Of a stretch of 7,647 bases of DNA, positions 1 to 6,009 are shown piece after piece (the first letter of the stretch is position 1; each line of letters begins with the position of its first letter). Below the pieces are notes generated by a model. That model was not told the DNA's origin. It worked only from the letters and a program-made list of their open reading frames with translations, and made no database searches. The DNA lies in NCBI GenBank assembly GCA_049582065.1, contig JBAUTF010000136.1:1-7647 (forward strand). The letters are read 5' to 3'. Source of the stretch: DATKSS01 sp049582065 (GTDB lineage: Bacteria > Chloroflexota > Dormibacteria > Dormibacterales > Dormibacteraceae). The position numbers and the translations under genes were made by a program.

Positions 1-474
1 ATTCGACATCGTGGCGGTCATGGCCTCAAACGGCAAGCACGACCCGACGCAGCTGCCCGACTTGATCCAGCCGCTGGCCAACGATAACTTCGATCTGGTG
101 AGAGGTTCGCGGCACCTGGAGGGTGGGGGACACGTCAACATCCCATGGCACCGCCTCTTCCTCATCCAGGTGTTCACAGTGCTCTTCTCCATCCTTGCCG
201 GCCAGCGCGTCACCGACGCGACCGGCGGCTACCAGGCATACCGGTTGCGCATCCTCGACGATCCGCGGATCGACCTGCTCAGCCCTGGCTAGGACGCTAC
301 GAGGTTGAGACATATCTTTTCGCCAAGACGCTGTTGTGCGGATACCGCTGGAAGGAGATCCCCATTCGCATCACCTGCAAGGAGCGCGGACCCTACACCC
401 GCGCGCGGCCCTTCGTCGACTGGTGGGGCTACTTCCGCCCCGTGCTGCTGCTCAGGCTCGGGCTGAGGCGCTGA
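1..474 (+). CDS. GT2 family glycosyltransferase (dolichol-P-mannose synthase-like), 3' part, frameshifted
   Basis: This is the C-terminal part of a GT-A fold family 2 glycosyltransferase; the 5' end lies outside the window. Reading from base 2, the protein shows VMASNGKHDP, the counterpart of the metal/nucleotide-binding DGDGQHDP loop in DPM1-like enzymes. It continues through VRGSRHLEGG and TDATGGYQAYR, both typical of this family, to DLLSP, and then meets TAG at 290-292. The family continues in the next frame from about 286 (WLGRYEVETYLFAK, then CGYRWKEIPI and ERGPYTRARPF, then FVDWWGYFRP) to TGA at 472-474. One base therefore appears to be missing around 283-290. No C-terminal membrane helices follow, so the enzyme is probably soluble or peripheral. 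It should transfer a sugar from a nucleotide donor to a polyprenyl phosphate or glycan. The split transketolase follows 79 nt downstream. Family assignment is firm; the acceptor is unknown. The break may be real decay or a sequence error. Confidence 0.82.
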
Positions 475-540
475 CACTCTGCTGGAACACGACGGCAACC
501 ACGGGATTTCTCGCGTCGCACCCGATGGATTGCCAGCCAG

Positions 541-546
541 TAAACT
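541..546 (+). promoter_or_regulatory. Candidate -10 box (TAAACT) for a leaderless transketolase mRNA
   Basis: TAAACT fits the TANNNT -10 pattern and ends 7 nt before the ATG at 554. That spacing would place transcription start at or next to the A of the start codon. No Shine-Dalgarno sequence precedes 554, as expected for a leaderless transcript. No convincing -35 element is visible near 517-523. Inferred from sequence only. Confidence 0.4.
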
Positions 547-553
547 GACCGGC

Positions 554-1339
554 ATGCCTAAGTCGATCTCAGGCCAAGGCATCCGCCGCCACGTGTTAGA
601 GCAATCGAAGCGGGCCAATGTTGGACATATCGGATCCGCCCTCTCGGTTGCCGACATCCTCGCCTCACTCTATGGCGGAATCCTTAAAGGTCGGCCTGAC
701 GATCCCGATCGCGACCGCTTCGTGATGTCCAAAGGCCACGCCGCGCTTGCGCTGTACGCCGCCCTCCATATGGCCGGCTACCTGACCCACGATGTTCTTG
801 ACACATATAGTGCTGACGGTTCTCAGCTCGGAGTGCATCCGCACCATGGTTTGACCGGTGTCGACTTTTCGACCGGCTCACTGGGCCAAGGCCTGTCGAT
901 GGCGGCCGGCGCTGCGCTGGCTGCTCGGCTCCAGGGCTCGCATCGCCGCGTATTTGTCCTCACAAGCGATGCCGAGTGCAACGAAGGCAGCGTCTGGGAG
1001 GCGGTGATGTTTGCTGCGCACCACCGGCTTGACAACCTGGTCGCAATCGTGGACTCGAACCGCCAGCAGGCTCTCGGCTATACCAAGGACGTGATCTCAC
1101 TCGAACCACTCGAGGAGCGCTGGCGCGCTTTCGACTGGGATGTCCACAGCGTGGATGGCAATGACCAGGAGGCGATTACCTCCGCAATCGCCGGGCTACC
1201 TACGGGGCGCCCTCATGTCCTCATCGCACACACGACATTTGGAAAGGGCGTCTCCTTCATGGAGAGCCAGATCCGCTGGCACTACATGCCGATGAACGAT
1301 GAGCACTTCGCGCTGGCCCTTGACGAGATAGGGGACTGA
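554..1339 (+). CDS. Transketolase, N-terminal (thiamine diphosphate-binding) subunit
   Basis: This is the PP/ThDP-binding half of a two-subunit transketolase (261 aa), which moves a two-carbon ketol unit between sugar phosphates or related acceptors. Visible family motifs are GHIGS (residues 24-28), SKGHA (59-63), STGSLGQGLS (106-115) and the Mg/ThDP segment SDAECNEGSVWEA (138-150), continuing to VDSN at 166-169. The usual GDGE of that segment is SDAE here; D139 and N169 are the likely metal ligands. The protein stops at the usual domain border, and the partner half follows 4 nt after the stop, so an alpha2beta2 enzyme is likely. I chose ATG 554. A TTG at 530 would add eight residues without a ribosome site, and ATG 554 sits at leaderless spacing from a -10-like box. 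The neighbours are glycan genes rather than Calvin or pentose-phosphate genes, so a sugar-building role is possible, as is ordinary sugar-phosphate metabolism. Confidence 0.92.
   Translation: MPKSISGQGIRRHVLEQSKRANVGHIGSALSVADILASLYGGILKGRPDDPDRDRFVMSKGHAALALYAALHMAGYLTHDVLDTYSADGSQLGVHPHHGLTGVDFSTGSLGQGLSMAAGAALAARLQGSHRRVFVLTSDAECNEGSVWEAVMFAAHHRLDNLVAIVDSNRQQALGYTKDVISLEPLEERWRAFDWDVHSVDGNDQEAITSAIAGLPTGRPHVLIAHTTFGKGVSFMESQIRWHYMPMNDEHFALALDEIGD
1330..1335 (+). promoter_or_regulatory. Shine-Dalgarno-like site for the ATT start at 1344
   Basis: AGGGGA lies 8 nt upstream of ATT 1344, inside the last codons of the first transketolase gene. Its spacing suits a start at 1344. The canonical GTG at 1371 has only GGAG at 1363-1366 with a short 4-nt spacer. 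It helps decide the start but does not prove it. Confidence 0.45.
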
Positions 1340-1343
1340 GGCG

Positions 1344-2267
1344 ATTCGCAAAGCCTTCGTTCGGAGCCTCGTGGAGCTCGCCGAGCGCGACCCGCGAATC
1401 GTCCTACTCACGGCCGATCTTGGTTTTATGGCCCTCGAACCGTTCATCGATGCCTTCCCCGGACGCTTCTTCAACGTCGGCGTGGCCGAGCAGAACATGG
1501 TTGGCCTCGCGACCGGTATGGCGGAAGCCGGCATGGTCCCGTTCGTCTACTCCATCGCTCCGTTCGCCGCACTGCGGCCATACGAGTTCATAAGAAATGG
1601 ACCGTTGCTCCATGGCCTACCCGTCCGCGTGGTCGGCATTGGTGGCGGCATGGAGTACGGCCCGAACGGGATCAGCCACTACGCGCTCGAAGACGTGGCC
1701 GTGATGCGGACCCAGCCGAACATGACGGTGATCGCACCGGCCGACCACCTTCAGACTGGCGCGGCGCTGCTGGCCACGGCGAACGTCCCTGGGCCGATTT
1801 ACTTCCGCCTAGGCAAAGACGACGGCACTGTGGTTCGTGGACTGGACGGGACATTCGAGTTGGGGAGGGCCCAGCTCATTCGCGACGGGCGGGACGCCGC
1901 GATCATCGCGATGGGCCCAATTGCGGGCGAGGCCCTGGCTGCGGCAGAGCTCCTGGCGGGCAAGGGGCTTGACTGTGCCGTCGCGGTCGTTGCCAGCGTG
2001 AGCCCCGCTCCGACGGAAGACCTTGCCCTTCTCCTGTCAGGACGCCGGCTCGCGGTCACTGTCGAGGTTCACTATTTGAACGGCGGCCTCGGCTCGCTGG
2101 TCTCAGAGGTCATCGCGGAGCGAGGGCTAGGCATCAGGTTGCTCCGGCAGGGCGTGCGTTCGATGCCCGCCGAGCTTGTGGGCAGTCAGCGCTACATGGA
2201 GAGATCGTTTGGTCTGTCAGCCGAGCAATTGGCAGGAGCGGTGATTCAGGAGCTGGCTGCCAGGTAG
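1344..2267 (+). CDS. Transketolase, C-terminal (pyrimidine-binding) subunit
   Basis: This is the partner half of the split transketolase, carrying the Pyr domain and the C-terminal domain (307 aa from 1344). The Pyr domain shows LLTADLGF (21-28), RFFNVGVAEQNMVG (41-54, with E49 as the conserved glutamate that activates the ThDP aminopyrimidine), PFAALRPYEFIRNGP (73-87) and SHYALEDVAVMRTQP (111-125). The C-terminal domain starts near residue 165 and includes VEVHYLNGGLGSLV (240-253). The start is unusual. The frame is open from 1332 and encodes RKAFVRSLVELAERD, which is conserved in the family, but no ATG, GTG or TTG occurs before GTG 1371. I place the start at ATT 1344 (one base from ATG), 8 nt after AGGGGA and 4 nt after the upstream stop. 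The fallback is GTG 1371, which loses nine residues. The 3' end overlaps the opposing epimerase gene by 22 bp. Confidence 0.9.
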   Translation: MRKAFVRSLVELAERDPRIVLLTADLGFMALEPFIDAFPGRFFNVGVAEQNMVGLATGMAEAGMVPFVYSIAPFAALRPYEFIRNGPLLHGLPVRVVGIGGGMEYGPNGISHYALEDVAVMRTQPNMTVIAPADHLQTGAALLATANVPGPIYFRLGKDDGTVVRGLDGTFELGRAQLIRDGRDAAIIAMGPIAGEALAAAELLAGKGLDCAVAVVASVSPAPTEDLALLLSGRRLAVTVEVHYLNGGLGSLVSEVIAERGLGIRLLRQGVRSMPAELVGSQRYMERSFGLSAEQLAGAVIQELAAR

Positions 2268-3229
2268 CGGTCCTTGAGGACGGGGTTGGCGGTCAGCCAG
2301 TCTGCGGTGATCCTCAAGCCATGGTCAAGGTCGATCGCTGGACTCCATCCCAAGCGCTCCTGCAGTCGTGAGCTGTCAGCCACCCACGTGCCGGTGTCCC
2401 AGCCGCGATCGGGCATTGACTTCCAGACCGGCTCGATAGCGATCCCGAGCACGCGTCGGGCTTGCTCGACGGCTTGCCGGAGTGTTGTCTGCACGCCCGT
2501 TCCGACGTTGTAGATCGAGCCTGGCTGGTGCACGCCGCAGGCGACCTTAAGGTACGCATCGCAGACGTCAGAGACGTAGACATAGTCGCGGGCCGTTTCC
2601 GGGCTGGCGAGGGGCGGCAGCCGGCCCTCGAGGCCGCGAGCAACCAGCTGGGGGATGAAGCGTTTAGGTTCCTCCCATGGGCCGTAAACGGAGTACAGCC
2701 GCAGGGTCGCGACGGGCGCGCCGCTGGCGCGCGCCGCCTGTGCGCAATACAAGGTCGCCGCCGCCTTCGCGACTGCATACGGGCTGTTTGGCTCGAGGGG
2801 TTCGTCCTCGCGCGGCGGATGGTCCTTGAATCCATATTCGGAAGACGAGCCGGTGTTGACGAAGGCCTCAAAGCCGACTCCGAGGCAAGCATCGAGCAGG
2901 TTGGCCGTGCCTAGGACGTTCGTCTTCAAGATCGAGAGTGGATCGCGCTGCCAGGAATAGGCGCCGTGCGCTGCGAGGTGGAAGACCCACTGTGGCTTGA
3001 GGTCGGCCACTATCGCCCCGAGCCCCGTCCCTTCCTCGAGGCTGGCCTGGACCCATTGCACCTGGCCTGAAACATCCGCAAGACGCCACGGGTCATGGCT
3101 CTTTCTGACCAGGAGGGCTACCTCGTGCCCGCCTTCAAGCAAGCGGCGTACCAGGTTGGCGCCCACGAATCCGGTTCCGCCGGTGACCAGCGCCCGCTTC
3201 GTGTCAGGCGCGGATGGCGTGGAACACAT
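2246..3229 (-). CDS. NAD-dependent epimerase/dehydratase (extended SDR)
   Basis: This is an extended short-chain dehydrogenase/reductase of the nucleotide-sugar type, 327 aa, near the usual family length. The N-terminal Rossmann motif is VTGGTGFVG (15-23). Further motifs are FHLAAHGAYS (83-92), the catalytic-serine strand NTGSSSEYG (125-133), the active-site YAVAK (151-155, Y151 and K155), LRLYSVYGP (177-185) and RDYVYVSDVCDAY (214-226), followed by the substrate-binding C-terminal region with YNVGTG (240-245). Such enzymes epimerise, dehydrate or reduce NDP-hexoses; the exact reaction cannot be read from the motifs. It is the last gene of the four-gene minus-strand operon, and its ATG lies inside the upstream methyltransferase gene (26-nt overlap), suggesting coupled translation. 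A TTG at 3256 would add nine residues without homology, and neither start has a good ribosome site. A role in making the sugar used by the operon's glycosyltransferase is inferred. Confidence 0.9.
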   Translation of the reverse strand: MCSTPSAPDTKRALVTGGTGFVGANLVRRLLEGGHEVALLVRKSHDPWRLADVSGQVQWVQASLEEGTGLGAIVADLKPQWVFHLAAHGAYSWQRDPLSILKTNVLGTANLLDACLGVGFEAFVNTGSSSEYGFKDHPPREDEPLEPNSPYAVAKAAATLYCAQAARASGAPVATLRLYSVYGPWEEPKRFIPQLVARGLEGRLPPLASPETARDYVYVSDVCDAYLKVACGVHQPGSIYNVGTGVQTTLRQAVEQARRVLGIAIEPVWKSMPDRGWDTGTWVADSSRLQERLGWSPAIDLDHGLRITADWLTANPVLKDRYLAASS

Positions 3230-3929
3230 AAACCGCACAAAGGAGGCGATTGACAAGTGGGATTCTTTCGATCAGCGGCTCCATGAGCTTGAAAACCCGA
3301 GCCAGCCAATCAGGACAGAACATTGGGACGGCGATGCCGAAGCTGCCTCTTATCACGTGCGCGTCAGCGGCTTCGACCCAGCGCGTCAGGCGGGCTGCGG
3401 AGTACGAGTGCTCCTCGTGCTGGCGGTGGTAGTTGGACATCCTCTCCATCAGTTTGAGGATGGGGCTGTAGCCGTTTGGCTCGAGGACAAGGATCTCACG
3501 AGCAACGCGAAAAGCCTCACGAATGGTCGCTCCAGGGTCGCTGTCGTGGTGCAGGATCGCTTGCAGGATCGCGATATCGAAGGCGTCGTCCGAATACGGG
3601 AGATGATGACCATCCGCCGCGACAAAGAGAATTGGCCGTCCTTGAGTTTTGGCATTGCCGGCAATCAGCGCTTTGATGGCGGGATCCAGCGCGGACATCA
3701 TCCGCGGCTCGCCGCGATCCCAGTAGCGCACGGTGAATGTCCCGTCTCCGCAGCCGATGTCGACGACGGACTTTCCTTTGAGCTGGGTCAGCCCGAGCAT
3801 GAGCTGCAGCCAGCGTTCAGTAGCCAGTCGACTGCTCAGCTTGTCGTCGAGAGCGTAGATGTAGCCGCCCTTCGCCTCGACATCGCGGTTGAAAATCTCC
3901 GCCGCGCGGTTTGGATTGGGGGCGCTCAC
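3204..3929 (-). CDS. Class I SAM-dependent methyltransferase (Methyltransf_11-like)
   Basis: This is a 241-aa Rossmann-fold methyltransferase. Motif I is VVDIGCGDGT (55-64). D82 in ALDP is the likely ribose-binding acidic residue, and the post-II region reads LPYSDDAFDIAILQAILHH (110-128), typical of the ubiE/Methyltransf_11 group. VLEPNGYSP (148-156) closes the core fold, and a basic, partly hydrophobic tail follows (about 195-241). The start is GTG at 3929-3927, overlapping the upstream TGA as GTGA, a classic 4-nt stop-start overlap that implies translational coupling. The substrate is unknown. As the third gene of a polyprenyl-glycosyltransferase operon it could methylate a sugar or a lipid-linked intermediate. 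It shares no clear sequence resemblance with the zinc-ribbon methyltransferase beside it beyond the SAM core, so it does not look like a tandem duplicate. Confidence 0.88.
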   Translation of the reverse strand: MSAPNPNRAAEIFNRDVEAKGGYIYALDDKLSSRLATERWLQLMLGLTQLKGKSVVDIGCGDGTFTVRYWDRGEPRMMSALDPAIKALIAGNAKTQGRPILFVAADGHHLPYSDDAFDIAILQAILHHDSDPGATIREAFRVAREILVLEPNGYSPILKLMERMSNYHRQHEEHSYSAARLTRWVEAADAHVIRGSFGIAVPMFCPDWLARVFKLMEPLIERIPLVNRLLCAVYVFHAIRA

Positions 3930-4849
3930 GTTCTCTGCCCGATCACGTAAAGGTTGCCCAAGGGGAGTCTCAACGGCATGCGAGCGACGCGAGTGCTGTC
4001 GGCCGCGGCCAGTAATCTCCGTTTAAGCCCTGCCGGGGTAGGTAGCAGATGCAGAAAGTGGCGGAAGCTCAGCGTGTTGGTGGCTGCTCCGGACTCGACG
4101 ACATCGAAACCGTGCCTTTCCAGGAGCAGCTTCATGGTCCGCGGGCTGTAGAGATAGCAGTGCTCGATATCTACGATCGGGCTCCTCTCCCCAAGTATCC
4201 GCGCCGACAACGACCCGACATTGTGATTGAAGCAGAGCAGCACACCACGCGCGCTGAGCACCGCGCGGACCTGATCGAGTAGAGCCCCAGGTTCCGGCAA
4301 ATGGTCGAACACCTGGAACATACACGCCGTGTCGAACTCGCCGGGTTCGAACAGTCCCGGCTTCATGATGTCCAGAAGTATCCGAGCGCGCACCGAGGGC
4401 GCGGCGGCGTCGATTGCCTTGCGACTCGGTTCAACCCCGCGGACCTCTTCATAACCCTGGGCCAGCGCCTCCTCAAGCATGAAGCCATTGCCGCAGCCGA
4501 TCTCCAGGAAACTGCGACCTCGAGAGTGAGCCTTGGCTTTGGCCAGGTAGCGCCCGTACGTGGCCCGCAGGTTTGGAACTTCCGCTCCATAGTCGAAGCT
4601 GCTCCGACGATAGAGCTCTGAAAGGCTGGCCTGGCCTGCGGCTGGGTCTGAGCGCACCAGTCCGCAGACACGGCAGCGGACGATTCGATAGTGGATTGAG
4701 TCTGGGAGTCGGCGGGCTGAGAAGATTCTTTCGTTAAACGAGGCCTCATCGTAGGTTGGCGGATAAAGCTCATCTGCGTTACCGAAGGTCCCGCAGATGG
4801 CACATGGTGTCGGGGCAAGCACGATGCCCGCGCCGGCCGGCTCAGTCAT
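3926..4849 (-). CDS. Zinc-ribbon class I SAM-dependent methyltransferase
   Basis: This 307-aa protein has an N-terminal Cys4 zinc-binding module, C16-x2-C19 and C59-x2-C62, ahead of a SAM-binding core. The core shows FLEIGCGNG (114-122), acidic E140 in GVEPS, and FQVFDHLPEPGALL (178-191). The arrangement resembles the Methyltransf_13 zinc domain plus Methyltransf_11/23 core found in deoxysugar C-methyltransferases of the NovU/TylCIII type. Those proteins run to about 400 residues and carry an extra C-terminal C-methyltransferase domain, which is missing here. It is therefore a shorter relative, and C-methylation should not be assumed. The ATG at 4849 overlaps the end of the upstream glycosyltransferase gene by 8 nt, and its own stop overlaps the next gene's GTG by 4 nt. 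A sugar or lipid-linked sugar substrate is inferred from the neighbours. Confidence 0.88.
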   Translation of the reverse strand: MTEPAGAGIVLAPTPCAICGTFGNADELYPPTYDEASFNERIFSARRLPDSIHYRIVRCRVCGLVRSDPAAGQASLSELYRRSSFDYGAEVPNLRATYGRYLAKAKAHSRGRSFLEIGCGNGFMLEEALAQGYEEVRGVEPSRKAIDAAAPSVRARILLDIMKPGLFEPGEFDTACMFQVFDHLPEPGALLDQVRAVLSARGVLLCFNHNVGSLSARILGERSPIVDIEHCYLYSPRTMKLLLERHGFDVVESGAATNTLSFRHFLHLLPTPAGLKRRLLAAADSTRVARMPLRLPLGNLYVIGQRT

Positions 4850-5801
4850 CGGAACGAGGTTGTGGTTCGTTCAGGATGCTCTCAACGATGTAAGAGGGCC
4901 GCCGCTTCACCTCATCGTAGATGTGAGCCAGGTAAGACCCGATGATGCTCAGGCAGACGAGCTGCACCCCACCCAGGAACAAGATGAGGATGATCAGCGT
5001 CGTGAAGCCGCTCGGAACGCTGTGGGGATTAACGAAACGCACGACGATCTGAAGGACGATCGTCAAGAAGGCTACTGCAACCGTGAGGAGGCCGAGCCAC
5101 GTGATCAGGTCGAGCGGGACATAGGAGAACGAGAGGATGGCCTGGCGTGCCCACTGTATGTTTTTCAAGAAAGAGTTCGTGGTGCGGCCGAACATCCGCT
5201 CAGGGCGCACGTATGGCACTCCCGTCTGCTTGAACCCCACCCATGCGCGGAGGCCGCGCAGGAAGCGATTGTTCTCAGGCAGTGAGTTCAGGGCTACCAC
5301 AACCCTCCGGTCTAGGAGAGAGAAATCTCCTGCATCAACGGGCACCTTGACATACGAGGCGGCCCGGAACAACCGGTAAAAGGCTTTGTACAAGAACCGC
5401 ATGTAACGTGGCGCCTCGCGGCCGATGCGCTGGCCATAGACGACGTCGTAACCCTCCCGCCAGCGTTCGTAGAACTTCTCGATGAGCTCAGGCGGGTCCT
5501 GCAGATCGCCATCCATCAGCACGACGGCATCGCCGGTGCAGATCCGCATTCCGCTGGTGAAGGCGCTCTGCGAACCAAAATTGCGGCTGTGGTTGATGAC
5601 TACGACCGTCTGGTCGCGGCCGGCCAGCTCTCGCAGAACCTGTGCGGCGTCGTCGGGGCTCGCGTCGTTGACAAAGATGATCTCTCCGTCAACGTCAATC
5701 TTCTCGAATACGGCGCGCAGCCGCTCATACATGTGCGGCACCGCTGGAGAATCGCGGTAGCACGCGATGATGGCACTCAGCTTCTTTCGGCGAGCCGTCA
5801 T
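4842..5801 (-). CDS. GtrB-like polyprenyl-phosphate glycosyltransferase (GT2, membrane)
   Basis: This 319-aa membrane glycosyltransferase transfers a sugar from a nucleotide donor to a polyprenyl phosphate at the inner face of the cytoplasmic membrane, as in GtrB, ArnC and related enzymes. The GT-A domain has FVNDASPDD (43-51), NHSRNFGSQSA (70-80), the metal-binding DGDLQDPP (97-104) and the acceptor-side motif DAGDFSLLDRR (156-166). RFLRGLRAWVGF (179-190) and PERMFGRT (200-207) are also family features. Two transmembrane helices follow (about 230-255 and 267-293), then the conserved tail YLAHIYDEVKRRPSYIVES (290-308). All motifs expected for activity are present and the length is normal. It is the first gene of the minus-strand operon, and a TATGAT box lies 22 nt upstream of the ATG. 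Only weak ribosome-binding sequence is visible. The sugar transferred is unknown; the downstream SDR and methyltransferases suggest a modified hexose. Confidence 0.93.
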   Translation of the reverse strand: MTARRKKLSAIIACYRDSPAVPHMYERLRAVFEKIDVDGEIIFVNDASPDDAAQVLRELAGRDQTVVVINHSRNFGSQSAFTSGMRICTGDAVVLMDGDLQDPPELIEKFYERWREGYDVVYGQRIGREAPRYMRFLYKAFYRLFRAASYVKVPVDAGDFSLLDRRVVVALNSLPENNRFLRGLRAWVGFKQTGVPYVRPERMFGRTTNSFLKNIQWARQAILSFSYVPLDLITWLGLLTVAVAFLTIVLQIVVRFVNPHSVPSGFTTLIILILFLGGVQLVCLSIIGSYLAHIYDEVKRRPSYIVESILNEPQPRSDD

Positions 5802-5823
5802 TCAGACGTTCACAACGACTCGC

Positions 5824-5829
5824 CATCAT
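5824..5829 (-). promoter_or_regulatory. Candidate -10 box (TATGAT) for the glycan operon
   Basis: On the minus strand TATGAT matches TATAAT at 5 of 6 positions and ends 22 nt before the ATG at 5801, giving a predicted leader of about 16 nt. The -35 position is GC-rich (CCCGCC) and shows no consensus. A short inverted repeat (CGCCT, 6-nt loop, AGGCG; 5835-5850) lies between the two positions and could be an operator. Inference only. Confidence 0.35.
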
Positions 5830-5852
5830 AGACACGCCTGTGCAGAGGCGGG

Positions 5853-5898
5853 GGTGCGAGGATTCCCCTCGCGAGTTCGGCGCCTCGTTTGGTGCGAG
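5853..5898. promoter_or_regulatory. Palindromic and repeated GCGAG elements in the divergent intergenic region
   Basis: Between the divergent glycan operon and folE (5802-6009) lies a small cluster of repeats. There is a hairpin-capable GCGAGG/CCTCGC pair (5856-5861 and 5867-5872), an 8-bp perfect palindrome CTCGCGAG (5868-5875), and an 8-bp direct repeat GGTGCGAG at 5853-5860 and 5891-5898. No poly-T follows, so a terminator is unlikely. It may be a regulator binding site for one or both divergent operons. In a GC-rich genome some of this could be chance. Confidence 0.3.
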
Positions 5899-5996
5899 TA
5901 CGAGTGAACGGCGCGAATGGCTGGAACACAGTCAGGCTTCGGCTTGGTTCACACTTTCGTCACGCCAGTTCCCAGACGTCCGGTGACGGCCTGAGC

Positions 5997-6002
5997 AAGG
6001 AG
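5997..6002 (+). promoter_or_regulatory. Shine-Dalgarno site of folE
   Basis: AAGGAG lies 7 nt upstream of the ATG at 6010. It is the strongest ribosome-binding site in the window and fixes the folE start. Confidence 0.8.
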
Positions 6003-6009
6003 TCCGCGA

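Noticed and set aside
280..292. Programmed -1 frameshift in the GT2 gene
   Set aside because: No slippery heptamer at the junction and no obvious stimulatory hairpin; simple loss of one base fits better.
530..553. TTG 530 as the start of the first transketolase gene
   Set aside because: The added residues are not family-like and no ribosome site precedes it. ATG 554 matches the family N-terminus and the -10 spacing.
2997..3950. Long plus-strand open frame (317 codons) antisense to the SDR and methyltransferase genes, with an AAAGGAGG word at 3239-3246
   Set aside because: The minus strand here encodes two proteins with intact catalytic motifs. The antisense frame has no recognisable domain, and the SD-like word has no suitable start in a real gene after it.
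3204..4849. Tandem duplication of methyltransferase genes
   Set aside because: The two proteins differ in length, N-terminal domain and all motifs outside the SAM core, so they are not recent copies.
4797..5285. Plus-strand open frame of 162 codons opposite the GtrB-like gene
   Set aside because: Low-complexity charged composition opposite conserved glycosyltransferase motifs and membrane helices; no domain recognised.
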